The notes: a model not told the origin generated them from the letters alone. A stretch of 64,000 bases of DNA from Nematostella vectensis (GCF_932526225.1 NC_064037.1:18975471-19039470), one strand, 5' to 3'. Positions 10,223-24,150 are shown, counted from the first letter of the stretch. A program made the numbers and translations.

Positions 10223-11148
10223 TCAAGCAAGCCAAGCGGTCATTACGCCAGCCACTTCTATCACAGATAGTTGCTGATAATTTACAGGTGTAAAGCTAGT
10301 GTTAATACACTTTACACCTGTTGACACAGGTTTCAATATAAAATGAAAACAAAAGACGCTTTCTCTCTCATGTTAGAGTACATTACTCCATGACACCACA
10401 TAATGTTATGAGAAGCAGACTTGTGATAAGGAAGAAGGACCATTACAAAAGTGATGGGGTTGGTGCCCACACGTGTTTGTTCATGCCCTGGGCGTGACAG
10501 GACGGACCAAAAAAATCTAGATTAGGCTTGTTCTCTCGAGAGGCTCTTAGAAGTACCATATGCGGTCCAACCCAGAAGTTTTGAGACTTCCCTTCAACAA
10601 AGAACACCATGTGGACTATTTAATACACCGAAAAAAAAAACGAATACGACTTTGACAAGAGCCCAGAACTCTTCTAATCTGGCCATTGGCACCTGCACCA
10701 GGACTTGTCAGTAACCAGAGAATCAAAACCGAATAAGATATTCAATGACTTCTCACAAACTTCTAAACCCAAAGTAGGTCGTACATGTATAATAAGCACA
10801 GTTTTGGAACAGCCTTCAAAGTCCCTCTGGAGACTCTTATATTATATTAATATATAAAGTATTTCTGTATATATTGAAATATATAATGTATCTCTTATTA
10901 TTTATTTGCGAGACCAGACAATGGTATATGATAAATTAACAGCGGCAAAACTAGCAGTATGCATTTTTAAATTTCTCGGAGTCCAGTGGACTCCAGTGGT
11001 GCACTAGGCTCTAACTGTAGGAAGCAGGGATTGCGATGGACATCAATTATAATTATAAGGTGTATATCGTGAAAAAAAATAACCTGCATGGGCCCCTTTA
11101 CCCGTTCGAGATCAAAGAACTAGTTCTAGCCAAATACAAGGCAGAGAT
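10223..11148 (+). repeat. Satellite unit 12 (926 bp, type A)
   Basis: AAGCGGTC near the start (shared with unit 19), GATTAGG, ATTTAATAC, CTGTAGG. Confidence 0.97.
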
Positions 11149-12077
11149 TTAAGCAAGCCAAGCTGTCATTACGCCAGCCACTTCTATCACAGATAGTTGC
11201 TGATATTTTACAGGTGTAAAGCTAGTGTTAATACACTTTACACCTGTTGACACAGGTTTCAATATAAAGTGAAAACAAAAGACGCTTTCTCTCTCATGTT
11301 AGAGTACATTACTCCATGACACCACATAATGTTATGAGTAGCAGACTTGTGATAAGGAAGAAGGACCATTACAAAAGTGATGGGGTTGGTGCCCACACGT
11401 GTTTGTGCATGCCCTGGGCGTGACAGGGCGGACCAAAAAATTCTAGATAAGGCTTGTTTTCTCGAGAGGCTCTTAGAAGTACCATATGCGGTCCAACCCA
11501 GAAGTTTTGAGACTTCCCTTCAACAAAGAACACTATGTGGACTATTCAATACACCGAAAAATAAAAAACGAATACGACTTTGACAAGAGCCCAGAATTCT
11601 TCTAATCTGGCCATTGGCACCTGCACCAGGACTAGTCAGTACACCAGAGAATCAAAACCGAATAAGATATTCAATGACTTCTCACAAACTTCTAAACCCA
11701 AAGTAGGTCGTACATGTATAATAAGCACATTTTTGGAACAGCCTTCAAAGTCCTTCTGGAGACTCTTATATTATATTAATATATAAAGTATTTCTGTATA
11801 TATTGAAATATATAATGTATCTCTTATTATTTATTTGCGAGACCAGACAATGGTATATGATAAATTAACAGCGGCAAAACTAGCAGTATGCATTTTTAAA
11901 TTTCTCGGAGTCCATTGGACTCCAGTGGTGCACTAGGCTCTAACTTTAGGAAGCAGGGATTGCGATGGACATCAATTATAATTATAAGGTGTATATCGTG
12001 AAAAAAAATAACCTGCATGGGCCCCTTTACCCGTTCGAGATCAAAGAACTAGTTCTAGCCAAATACAAGGCAGAGAT
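11149..12077 (+). repeat. Satellite unit 13 (929 bp, type F)
   Basis: TTAAGC start, GTACACCAG, GAATTC present. Private CTTGTTTTCTCG. Confidence 0.97.
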
Positions 12078-13009
12078 TCAAGCAAGCCAAGCTGTCATTA
12101 CGCCAGCCACTTCTATCACAGATAGTTGTTAATATTTTACAGGTGTAAAGCTAGTGTTAATACACTTTACACCTGTTGACACAGGTTTCAATATAAAAAT
12201 AAAACAAAAGACGCTTTCTCTCTCATGTAAGAGTACATTACTCCATGACACCACATAATGTTATGAGTAGCAGACTTGTGATAAGGAAGAGGGACCATTA
12301 CAAAAGTGATGCGGGGTGAGGCCCACACGTGTTTGTGCATGCCCTGGGCGTGACAGGACGGACCAAAAAAAAATCTAGATAAGGCTTGTTCTCTCGAGAG
12401 GCTCTTAGAAGTACCATATGCGGTCCAACCCAGAAGTTTTGAGACTTCCCTTTAACAAAGAACACTATGTGGACTATTCAATACACCGAAAAATAAAAAA
12501 CGAATACGACTTTGACAAGAGCCCAGAATTCTTCTAATCTGGCCATTGGCACCTGCACCAGGACTAGTCAGTTCACCAGAGAATCAAAACCGAATACGAT
12601 ATTCAATGACTTCTCACAAACTTCTAAACCCAAAGTAGGTCGTACATGTATAATAAGCACATTTTTGGAAAAGCCTTCAAAGTCCCTCTGGCGACTCTTA
12701 TATTACATTTATATATAAAGTATTTCTGTATATATTGAAATGTATAAAGTATCTCTTATTATTTATTTGCGAGACCAGACAATGGTATACGTTAAATTAA
12801 CAGCGGCAAAACTAGCAGTATGCATTTTTAAATTTCTCGGAGTCCATTGAACTCCAGTGGTGCACTAGGCTCTAACTTTAGGAAGCAGGGATTGCGATGG
12901 ACATCAATTATAATTATAAGGTGTATATCGTGAAAAAAAATAACCTGCATGGGCCCCTTTACCCGTTCGAGATCAAAGAACTAGTTCTAGCCAAATACAA
13001 GGCAGAGAT
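12078..13009 (+). repeat. Satellite unit 14 (932 bp, type C, chimeric joint)
   Basis: Equal to unit 21 up to about 12,453 (CTTTAACAAAG). Equal to unit 7 from 12,706 (TATTACATTT, CCCCTTTAC). This is the joint between the two heptamers. Confidence 0.97.
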
Positions 13010-13935
13010 TCAAGCAAGCCAAGCTGTCATTACGCCAGCCACTTCTATCACAGATAGTTGCTGATAATTTACAGGTGTAAAGCTAGTGTTAATACACTTT
13101 ACACCTGTTGACACAGGTTTCAATATAAAATGAAAACAAAAGACGCTTTCTCTCTCATGTTAGAGTACATTACTCCATGACACCACATAATGTTATGAGA
13201 AGCAGACTTGTGATAAGGAAGAAGGACCATTACAAAAGTGATGGGGTTGGTGCCCACACGTGTTTGTTCATGCCCTGGGCGTGACAGGACGGACCAAAAA
13301 AATCTAGATAAGGCTTGTTCTCTCGAGAGGCTCTTAGAAGTACCATATGCGGTCCAACCCAGAAGTTTTGAGACTTCCCTTCAACAAAGAACACCATGTG
13401 GACTATTCAATACACCGAAAAAAAAAACGAATACGACTTTGACAAGAGCCCAGAACTATTCTAATCTGGCCATTGGCACCTGCACCAGGACTTGTCAGTA
13501 ACCAGAGAATCAAAACCGAATAAGATATTCAATGACTTCTCACAAACTTCTAAACCCAAAGTAGGTCGTACATGTATAATAAGCACAGTTTTGGAACAGC
13601 CTTCAAAGTCCCTCTAGAGACTCTTATATTATATTAATATATAAAGTATTTCTGTATATATTGAAATATATAATGTATCTCTTATTATTTATTTGCGAGA
13701 CCAGACAATGGTATATGATAAATTAACAGCGGCAAAACTAGCAGTATGCATTTTTAAATTTCTCGGAGTCCAGTGGACTCCAGTGGTGCACTAGGCTCTA
13801 ACTTTAGGAAGCAGGGATTGCGATGGACATCAATTATAATTATAAGGTGTATATCGTGAAAAAAAATAACCTGCATGGGCCCCTTTACCCGTTCGAGATC
13901 AAAGAACTAGTTCTAGCCAAATACAAGGCAGAGAT
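13010..13935 (+). repeat. Satellite unit 15 (926 bp, type A)
   Basis: GAACTATTC is shared with unit 37; CCTCTAGAG is private. Confidence 0.97.
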
Positions 13936-14866
13936 TTAAGCAAGCCAAGCTGTCATTACGCCAGCCACTTCTATCACAGATAGTTGCTGATATTTTACAG
14001 GTGTAAAGCTAGTGTTAATACACTTTACACCTGTTGACACAGGTTTCAATATAAAGTGAAAACAAAAGACGCTTTCTCTCTCATGTTAGAGTACATTACT
14101 CCATGACACCACATAATGTTATGAGTAGCAGACTTGTGATAAGGAAGAGGGACCATTACAAAAGTGATGCGGGGTGAGGCCCACACGTGTTTGTGCATGC
14201 CCTGGGCGTGACAGGACGGACCAAAAAAAATCTAGATAAGGCTTGTTCTCTCGAGAGGCTCTTAGAAGTACCATATGCGGTCCAACCCAGAAGTTTTGAG
14301 ACTTCCCTTCAACAAAGAACACCATGTCGACTATTCAATACACCGAAAAAAAAAAACGAATACGACTTTGACAAGAGCCCAGAACTCTTCTAATCTGGCC
14401 ATTGGCACCTGCACCAGGACTAGTCAGTACACCAGATAAATCAAAACCAAATAAGATATTCAATGACTTCTCACAAACTTCTAAACACAAAGTAGGTCGT
14501 ACATGTATAATTAGCACATTTTTGGAACAGCCTTCAAAGTCCCTGTGGAGACTCTTATATTATATTAATATATAAAGTATTTCTGTATATATTGAAATGT
14601 ATAAAGTATCTCCTATTATTTATTTGCAAGACCAGACAATGGTATATGTTAAATTAACAGCGGCAAAACTAGCAGTATGCATTTTTAAATTTATCGGAGT
14701 CCATTGGACTCCAGTGGTGCACTAGGCTCTAACTTTAGGAAGCAGGGATTGCGATGGACATCAATTATAATTATAAGGTGTATATCGTGAAAAAAATTAA
14801 CCTGCATGGGCCCCTTTACCCGTTCGAGATCAAAGAACTAGTTCTAGCCAAATACAAGGCAGAGAT
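13936..14866 (+). repeat. Satellite unit 16 (931 bp, type D)
   Basis: The A tract is uninterrupted A11, where units 9 and 38 have a T in it. Private CCCTGTGG; TCTCCTATT also occurs in units 36 and 67. Confidence 0.97.
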
Positions 14867-15793
14867 TCAAGCAAGCCAAGATTTCATTACTCCAGCCACT
14901 TCTATCACAGATAGTTGCTGATATTTTACAGGTGTAAAGCTAGTGTTAATACACTTTACACCTGTTGACACAGGTTTCAATATAAAGTGAAAACAAAAGA
15001 CGCTTTCTCTCTCATGTTAGAGTACATTACTCCATGACACCACATAATGTTATGAGTAGCAGACTTGTGATAACGAAGAAGGACCATTACAAAAGTGATA
15101 GGGGTTGGTGCCCACACGTGTTTGTGCATGCCCTGGGCGTGACAGGACGGACCAAAAAAATCTAGATAAGGCTTGTTCTCTCGAGAGGCTCTTAGAAGTA
15201 CCATATGCGGTCCAACCCAGAAGGTTTGAGACTTCCCTTCAACAAAGAACACCATGTGGACTATTCAATACACCGAAAAAAAAACGAATACGACTTTGAC
15301 AAGAGCCCAGAACTCTTCTAATCTGGCCATTGGCACCTGCACCAGGACTAGTCAGTTCACCAGAGAATCAAAACCGAATATTATATTCAATGACTTCTCA
15401 CAAACTTCTAAACACAAAGTAGGTCGTACATGTATAATAAGCACATTTTTGGAAAAGCCTTCAAAGTCCCTCTGGCGACTCTTATATTATATTTAAATAT
15501 AAAGTATTTCTGTATATATTGAAATGTATAAAGTATCTCTAATTATTTATTTGCGAGACCAGACAATGGTATACGTTAAATTAACAGCGGCAAAACTAGC
15601 AGTATGCATTTTTAAATTTCTCGGAGTCCATTGAACTCCAGTGGTGCACTAGGCTCTAACTTTAGGAAGCAGGGATTGCGATGGACATCAATTATAATTA
15701 TAAGGTGTATATCGTGAAAAAAAATAACCTGCATGGGCCCCTCTACCCGTTCGAGATCAAAGAACTAGTTCTAGCCAAATACAAGGCAGAGAT
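14867..15793 (+). repeat. Satellite unit 17 (927 bp, type E)
   Basis: A9 tract, TTTAAATATAAAG; private TCTCTAATTATT. Confidence 0.97.
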
Positions 15794-16723
15794 TCAAGCA
15801 AGCCAAGCTGTCATTACGCCAGCCACTTCTATCACAGATAGTTGCTGATATTTTACAGGTGTAAAGCTAGTGTTAATACACTTTACACCTGTTGACACAG
15901 GTTTCAATATAAAGTGAAAACAAAAGACGCTTTCTCTCTCATGTTAGAGTACATTACTCCATGACACCACAAAATGTTATGAGTAGCAGACTTGTGATAA
16001 GGAAGAAGGACCTTTACAAAAGTGATAGGGGTTGGTGCCCACACGTGTTTGTGCATGCCCTGGGCGTGACAGGGCGGACCAAAAAATTCTAGATAAGGCT
16101 TGTTCTCTCGAGAGGCTCTTAGAAGTACCATATGCGGTCCAACCCAGAAGTTTTGAGACTTCCCTTTAACAAAGAACACTATGTGGACTATTCAATACAC
16201 CGAAAAATAAAAAACGAATACGACTTTGACAAGAGCCCAGAATACTTCTAATCTGGCCATTGGCACCTGCACCAGGACTAGTCAGTTCACCAGAGAATCA
16301 AAACCGAATACGATATTCAATGACTTCTCACAAACTTCTAAACCCAAAGTAGGTCGTACATGTATAATAAGCACATTTTTGGAATAGCCTTCAAAGTCCC
16401 TCTGGCGACTCTTATATTATATTTATATATAAAGTATTTCTGTATATATTGAAATGTATAAAGTATCTCTTATTATTTATTTGCGAGACCAGACAATGGT
16501 ATACGTTAAATTAACAGCGGCAAAACTAGCAGTATGCATTTTTAAATTTCTCGGAGTCCATTGAACTCCAGTGGTGCACTAGGCTCTAACTTTAGGAAGC
16601 AGGGATTGCGATGGACATCAATTATAATTATAAGGTGTATATCGTGAAAAAAAATAACCTGCATGGGCCCCTTTACCCGTTCGAGATCAAAGAACTAGTT
16701 CTAGCCAAATACAAGGCAGAGAT
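15794..16723 (+). repeat. Satellite unit 18 (930 bp, type B)
   Basis: GAATACTTC and GGAATAGCC; private CACAAAATG. Its 3' part is the source of the 3' part of unit 24. Confidence 0.97.
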
Positions 16724-17649
16724 TCAAGCAAGCCAAGCGGTCATTACGCCAGCCACTTCTATCACAGATAGTTGCTGATAATTTACAGGTGTAAAGCTAG
16801 TGTTAATACACTTTACACCTGTTGACACAGGTTTCAATATAAAATGAAAACAAAAGACGCTTTCTCTCTCATGTTAGAGTACATTACTCCATGACACCAC
16901 ATAATGTTATGAGAAGCAGACTTGTGATAAGGAAGAAGGACCATTACAAAAGTGATGGGGTTGGTGCCCACACGTGTTTGTTCATGCCCTGGGCGTGACA
17001 GGACGGACCAAAAAAATCTAGATTAGGCTTGTTCTCTCGAGAGGCTCTTAGAAGTACCATATGCGGTCCAACCCAGAAGTTTTGAGACTTCCCTTCAACA
17101 AAGAACACCATGTGGACTATTTAATACACCGAAAAAAAAAACGAATACGACTTTGACAAGAGCCGAGAACTCTTCTAATCTGGCCATTGGCACCTGCACC
17201 AGGACTTGTCAGTAACCAGAGAATCAAAACCGAATAAGATATTCAATGACTTCTCACAAACTTCTAAACCCAAAGTAGGTCGTACATGTATAATAAGCAC
17301 AGTTTTGGAACAGCCTTCAAAGTCCCTCTGGAGACTCTTATATTATATTAATATATAAAGTATTTCTGTATATATTGAAATATATAATGTATCTCTTATT
17401 ATTTATTTGCGAGACCAGACAATGGTATATGATAAATTAACAGCGGCAAAACTAGCAGTATGCATTTTTAAATTTCTCGGAGTCCAGTGGACTCCAGTGG
17501 TGCACTAGGCTCTAACTGTAGGAAGCAGGGATTGCGATGGACATCAATTATAATTATAAGGTGTATATCGTGAAAAAAAATAACCTGCATGGGCCCCTTT
17601 ACCCGTTCGAGATCAAAGAACTAGTTCTAGCCAAATACAAGGCAGAGAT
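16724..17649 (+). repeat. Satellite unit 19 (926 bp, type A)
   Basis: AAGCGGTC, GATTAGG, CTGTAGG; private GAGCCGAG. Confidence 0.97.
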
Positions 17650-18578
17650 TTAAGCAAGCCAAGCTGTCATTACGCCAGCCACTTCTATCACAGATAGTTG
17701 CTGATATTTTACAGGTGTAAAGCTAGTGTTAATACACTTTACACCTGTTGACACAGGTTTCAATATAAAGTGAAAACAAAAGACGCTTTCTCTCTCATGT
17801 TAGAGTACATTACTCCATGACACCACATAATGTTATGAGTAGCAGACTTGTGATAAGGAAGAAGGACCATTACAAAAGTGATGGGGTTGGTGCCCACACG
17901 TGTTTGTGCATGCCCTGGGCGTGACAGGGCGGACCAAAAAATTCTAGATAAGGCTTGTTCTCTCGAGAGGCTCTTAGAAGTACCATATGCGGTCCAACCC
18001 AGAAGTTTTGAGACTTCCCTTCAACAAAGAACACTATGTGGACTATTCAATACACCGAAAAATAAAAAACGAATACGACTTTGACAAGAGCCCAGAATTC
18101 TTCTAATCTGGCCATTGGCACCTGCACCAGGACTAGTCAGTACACCAGAGAATCAAAACCGAATAAGATATTCAATGACTTCTCACAAACTTCTAAACCC
18201 AAAGTAGGTCGTACATGTATAATAAGCACATTTTTGGAACAGCCTTCAAAGTCCTTCTGGAGACTCTTATATTATATTAATATATAAAGTATTTCTGTAT
18301 ATATTGAAATATATAATGTATCTCTTATTATTTATTTGCGAGACCAGACAATGGTATATGATAAATTAACAGCGGCAAAACTAGCAGTATGCATTTTTAA
18401 ATTTCTCGGAGTCCATTGGACTCCAGTGGTGCACTAGGCTCTAACTTTAGGAAGCAGGGATTGCGATGGACATCAATTATAATTATAAGGTGTATATCGT
18501 GAAAAAAAATAACCTGCATGGGCCCCTTTACCCGTTCGAGATCAAAGAACTAGTTCTAGCCAAATACAAGGCAGAGAT
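17650..18578 (+). repeat. Satellite unit 20 (929 bp, type F)
   Basis: Standard type F; CCTTCTGG shared with unit 13. Confidence 0.97.
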
Positions 18579-19510
18579 TCAAGCAAGCCAAGCTGTCATT
18601 ACGCCAGCCACTTCTATCACAGATAGTTGTTAATATTTTACAGGTGTAAAGCTAGTGTTAATACACTTTACACCTGTTGACACAGGTTTCAATATAAAAA
18701 TAAAACAAAAGACGCTTTCTCTCTCATGTAAGAGTACATTACTCCATGACACCACATAATGTTATGAGTAGCAGACTTGTGATAAGGAAGAGGGACCATT
18801 ACAAAAGTGATGCGGGGTGAGGCCCACACGTGTTTGTGCATGCCCTGGGCGTGACACGACGGACCAAAAAAAAATCTAGATAAGGCTTGTTCTCTCGAGA
18901 GGCTCTTAGAAGTACCATATGCGGTCCAACCCAGAAGTTTTGAGACTTCCCTTTAACAAAGAACACTATGTGGACTATTCAATACACCGAAAAATAAAAA
19001 ACGAATACGACTTTGACAAGAGCCCAGAATTCTTCTAATCTGGCCATTGGCACCTGCACCAGGACTAGTCAGTTCACCAGAGAATCAAAACCGAATACGA
19101 TATTCAATGACTTCTCACAAACTTCTAAACCCAAAGTAGGTCGTACATGTATAATAAGCACATTTTTGGAAAAGCCTTCAAAGTCCCTCTGGCGACTCTT
19201 ATATTATATTTATATATAAAGTATTTCTGTATATATTGAAATGTATAAAGTATCTCTTATTATTTATTTGCGAGACCAGACAATGGTATACGTTAAATTA
19301 ACAGCGGCAAAACTAGCAGTATGCATTTTTAAATTTCTCGGAGTCCATTGAACTCCAGTGGTGCACTAGGCTCTAACTTTAGGAAGCAGGGATTGCGATG
19401 GACATCAATTATAATTATAAGGTGTATATCGTGAAAAAAAATAACCTGCATGGGCCCCTCTACCCGTTCGAGATCAAAGAACTAGTTCTAGCCAAATACA
19501 AGGCAGAGAT
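18579..19510 (+). repeat. Satellite unit 21 (932 bp, type C)
   Basis: TATTATATTT and CCCCTCTAC in the 3' part, unlike its copy unit 14. Private GACACGACGG. Confidence 0.97.
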
Positions 19511-20440
19511 TCAAGCAAGCCAAGCTGTCATTACGCCAGCCACTTCTATCACAGATAGTTGCTGATATTTTACAGGTGTAAAGCTAGTGTTAATACACTT
19601 TACACCTGTTGACACAGGTTTCAATATAAAGTGAAAACAAAAGACGCTTTCTCTCTCATGTTAGAGTACATTACTCCATGACACCACATAATGTTATGAG
19701 TAGCAGACTTGTGATAAGGAAGAAGGACCTTTACAAAAGTGATAGGGGTTGGTGCCCACACGTGTTTGTGCATGCCCTGGGCGTGACAGGGCGGACCAAA
19801 AAATTCTAGATAAGGCTTGTTCTCTCGAGAGGCTCTTAGAAGTACCATATGCGGTCCAACCCAGAAGTTTTGAGACTTCCCTTTAACAAAGAACACTATG
19901 TGGACTATTCAATACACCGAAAAATAAAAAACAAATACGACTTTGACAAGAGCCCAGAATTCTTCTAATCTGGCCATTGGCACCTGCACCAGGACTAGTC
20001 AGTTCACCAGAGAATCAAAACCGAATACGATATTCAATGACTTCTCACAAACTTCTAAACCCAAAGTAGGTCGTACATGTATAATAAGCACATTTTTGGA
20101 ACAGCCTTCAAAGTCCCTCTGGAGACTCTTATATTATATTAATATATAAAGTATTTCTGTATATATTGAAATATATAATGTATCTCTTATTATTTATTTG
20201 CGAGACCAGACAATGGTATATGATAAATTAACAGCGGCAAAACTAGCAGTATGCATTTTTAAATTTCTCGGAGTCCATTGGACTCCAGTGGTGCACTAGG
20301 CTCTAACTTTAGGAAGCAGGGATTGCGATGGACATCAATTATAATTATAAGGTGTATATCGTGAAAAAAAATAACCTGCATGGGCCCCTTTACCCGTTCG
20401 AGATCAAAGAACTAGTTCTAGCCAAATACAAGGCAGAGAT
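19511..20440 (+). repeat. Satellite unit 22 (930 bp, B 5' part, F-like 3' part)
   Basis: Type B to about GTTCACCAG and ACGATATTC, then GGAACAGCC, GGAGAC, TATGATAAA as in F. Private AAACAAATACG. Confidence 0.97.
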
Positions 20441-21366
20441 TCAAACAAGCCAAGCTGTCATTACGCCAGCCACTTCTATCACAGATAGTTGCTGATAATT
20501 TACAGGTGTAAAGCTAGTGTTAATACACTTTACACCTGTTGACACAGGTTTCAATATAAAATGAAAACAAAAGACGCTTTCTCTCTCATGTTAGAGTACA
20601 TTACTCCATGACACCACATAATGTTATGAGAAGCAGATTTGTGATAAGGAAGAAGGACCATTACAAAAGTGATGGGGTTGGTGCCCACACGTGTTTGTTC
20701 ATGCCCTGGGCGTGACAGGACGGACCAAAAAAATCTAGATAAGGCTTGTTCTCTCGAGAGGCTCTTAGAAGTACCATATGCGGTCCAACCCAGAAGTTTT
20801 GAGACTTCCCTTCAACAAAGAACACCATGTGGACTATTTAATACACCGAAAAAAAAAACGAATACGACTTTGACAAGAGCCCAGAACTCTTCTAATCTGG
20901 CCATTGGCACCTGCACCAGGACTTGTCAGTAACCAGAGAATCAAAACCGAATAAGATATTCAATGACTTCTCACAAACTTCTAAACCCAAAGTAGGTCGT
21001 ACATGTATAATAAGCACAGTTTTGGAACAGCCTTCAAAGTCCTTCTGGAGACTCTTATATTATATTAATATATAAAGTATTTCTGTATATATTGAAATAT
21101 ATAATGTATCTCTTATTATTTATTTGCGAGACCAGACAATGGTATATGATAAATTAACAGCGGCAAAACTAGCAGTATGCATTTTTAAATTTCTCGGAGT
21201 CCAGTGGACTCCAGTGGTGCACTAGGCTCTAACTGTAGGAAGCAGGGATTGCGATGGACATCAATTATAATTATAAGGTGTATATCGTGAAAAAAAATAA
21301 CCTGCATGGGCCCCTTTACCCGTTCGAGATCAAAGAACTAGTTCTAGCCAAATACAAGGCAGAGAT
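20441..21366 (+). repeat. Satellite unit 23 (926 bp, type A)
   Basis: TCAAACAAGCC start and AGCAGATTTG, a sub-group with units 29, 48, 52, 58 and 62. CTGTAGG tail. Confidence 0.97.
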
Positions 21367-22295
21367 TTAAGCAAGCCAAGCTGTCATTACGCCAGCCACT
21401 TCTATCACAGATAGTTGCTGATATTTTACAGGTGTAAAGCTAGTGTTAATACACTTTACACCTGTTGACACAGGTTTCAATATAAAGTGAAAACAAAAGA
21501 CGCTTTCTCTCTCATGTTAGAGTACATTACTCCATGACACCACATAATGTTATGAGTAGCAGACTTGTGATAAGGAAGAAGGACCATTACAAAAGTGATG
21601 GGGTTGGTGCCCACACGTGTTTGTGCATGCCCTGGGCGTGACAGGGCGGACCAAAAAATTCTAGATAAGGCTTGTTCTCTCGAGAGGCTCTTAGAAGTAC
21701 CATATGCGGTCCAACCCAGAAGTTTTGAGACTTCCCTTTAACAAAGAACACTATGTGGACTATTCAATACACCGAAAAATAAAAAACGAATACGACTTTG
21801 ACAAGAGCCCAGAATACTTCTAATCTGGCCATTGGCACCTGCACCAGGACTAGTCAGTTCACCAGAGAATCAAAACCGAATACGATATTCAATGACTTCT
21901 CACAAACTTCTAAACCCAAAGTAGGTCGTACATGTATAATAAGCACATTTTTGGAATAGCCTTCAAAGTCCCTCTGGCGACTCTTATATTATATTTATAT
22001 ATAAAGTATTTCTGTATATATTGAAATGTATAAAGTATCTCTTATTATTTATTTGCGAGACCAGACAATGGTATACGTTAAATTAACAGCGGCAAAACTA
22101 GCAGTATGCATTTTTAAATTTCTCGGAGTCCATTGAACTCCAGTGGTGCACTAGGCTCTAACTTTAGGAAGCAGGGATTGCGATGGACATCAATTATAAT
22201 TATAAGGTGTATATCGTGAAAAAAAATAACCTGCATGGGCCCCTTTACCCGTTCGAGATCAAAGAACTAGTTCTAGCCAAATACAAGGCAGAGAT
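21367..22295 (+). repeat. Satellite unit 24 (929 bp, F 5' part, B 3' part, chimeric joint)
   Basis: F-like up to 21,600 (CCATTAC, GATGGGG). B-like from 21,739 (CTTTAACAAAG, GAATACTTC, GGAATAGCC). Joint of the hexamer duplication. Confidence 0.97.
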
Positions 22296-23221
22296 TCAAG
22301 CAAGCCAAGCTGTCATTACGCCAGCCACTTCTATCACAGATAGTTGCTGATAATTTACAGGTGTAAAGCTAGTGTTAATACACTTTACACCTGTTGACAC
22401 AGGTTTCAATATAAAATGAAAACAAAAGACGCTTTCTCTCTCATGTTAGAGTACATTACTCCATGACACCACATAATGTTATGAGAAGCAGACTTGTGAT
22501 AAGGAAGAAGGACCATTACAAAAGTGATGGGGTTGGTGCCCACACGTGTTTGTTCATGCCCTGGGCGTGACAGGACGGACCAAAAAAATCTAGATTAGGC
22601 TTGTTCTCTCGAGAGGCTCTTAGAAGTACCATATGCGGTCCAACCCAGAAGTTTTGAGACTTCCCTTCAACAAAGAACACCATGTGGACTATTTAATACA
22701 CCGAAAAAAAAAACGAATACGACTTTGACAAGAGCCCAGAACTCTTCTAATCTGGCCATTGGCACCTGCACCAGGACTTGTCAGTAACCAGAGAATCAAA
22801 ACCGAATAAGATATTCAATGACTTCTCACAAACTTCTAAACCCAAAGTAGGTCGTACATGTATAATAAGCACAGTTTTGGAACAGCCTTCAAAGTCCTTC
22901 TGGAGACTCTTATATTATATTAATATATAAAGTATTTCTGTATATATTGAAATATATAATGTATCTCTTATTATTTATTTGCGAGACCAGACAATGGTAT
23001 ATGATAAATTAACAGCGGCAAAACTAGCAGTATGCATTTTTAAATTTCTCGGAGTCCAGTGGACTCCAGTGGTGCACTAGGCTCTAACTGTAGGAAGCAG
23101 GGATTGCGATGGACATCAATTATAATTATAAGGTGTATATCGTGAAAAAAAATAACCTGCATGGGCCCCTTTACCCGTTCGAGATCAAAGAACTAGTTCT
23201 AGCCAAATACAAGGCAGAGAT
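22296..23221 (+). repeat. Satellite unit 25 (926 bp, type A)
   Basis: Partner of unit 19, but with AAGCTGTC rather than AAGCGGTC. GATTAGG, CTGTAGG. Confidence 0.97.
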
Positions 23222-24150
23222 TTAAGCAAGCCAAGCTGTCATTACGCCAGCCACTTCTATCACAGATAGTTGCTGATATTTTACAGGTGTAAAGCTAGTG
23301 TTAATACACTTTACACCTGTTGACACAGGTTTCAATATAAAGTGAAAACAAAAGACGCTTTCTCTCTCATGTTAGAGTACATTACTCCATGACACCACAT
23401 AATGTTATGAGTAGCAGACTTGTGATAAGGAAGAAGGACCATTACAAAAGTGATGGGGTTGGTGCCCACACGTGTTTGTGCATGCCCTGGGCGTGACAGG
23501 GCGGACCAAAAAATTCTAGATAAGGCTTGTTCTCTCGAGAGGCTCTTAGAAGTACCATATGCGGTCCAACCCAGAAGTTTTGAGACTTCCCTTCAACAAA
23601 GAACACTATGTGGACTATTCAATACACCGAAAAATAAAAAACGAATACGACTTTGACAAGAGCCCAGAATTCTTCTAATCTGGCCATTGGCACCTGCACC
23701 AGGACTAGTCAGTACACCAGAGAATCAAAACCGAATAAGATATTCAATGACTTCTCACAAACTTCTAAACCCAAAGTAGGTCGTACATGTATAATAAGCA
23801 CATTTTTGGAACAGCCTTCAAAGTCCCTCTGGAGACTCTTATATTATATTAATATATAAAGTATTTCTGTATATATTGAAATATATAATGTATCTCTTAT
23901 TATTTATTTGCGAGACCAGACAATGGTATATGATAAATTAACAGCGGCAAAACTAGCAGTATGCATTTTTAAATTTATCGGAGTCCATTGGACTCCAGTG
24001 GTGCACTAGGCTCTAACTTTAGGAAGCAGGGATTGCGATGGACATCAATTATAATTATAAGGTGTATATCGTGAAAAAAAATAACCTGCATGGGCCCCTT
24101 TACCCGTTCGAGATCAAAGAACTAGTTCTAGCCAAATACAAGGCAGAGAT
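23222..24150 (+). repeat. Satellite unit 26 (929 bp, type F)
   Basis: Type F with TTTATCGG in place of TTTCTCGG. Confidence 0.97.

Larger units (their letters stand above)
6204..12705 (+). repeat. Higher-order heptamer, copy 1 (6,502 bp)
   Basis: Type order after the tail of unit 7 is A, D, E, B, A, F, C. Types D and E occur only in this block and its copies. It differs from copy 2 by scattered substitutions and one A-tract change (A5-T-A6 in unit 9, A11 in unit 16). Confidence 0.9.
12706..19206 (+). repeat. Higher-order heptamer, copy 2 (6,501 bp)
   Basis: Offset 6,501-6,502 bp from copy 1. It has collected its own marks, such as GAACTATTC and CCTCTAGAG in unit 15, CCCTGTGG in unit 16, CACAAAATG in unit 18 and GACACGACGG in unit 21. 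Roughly fifteen differences were noticed over 6.5 kb, so this duplication looks older than the trimer at 881-6,456. Confidence 0.9.
16167..21738 (+). repeat. Higher-order hexamer, copy 1 (5,572 bp)
   Basis: Runs from the 3' part of unit 18 to the 5' part of unit 24. Type order is B tail, A, F, C, B, A, F head. It overlaps the end of the second heptamer, so the hexamer arose from sequence already shaped by the heptamer duplication. Confidence 0.88.
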
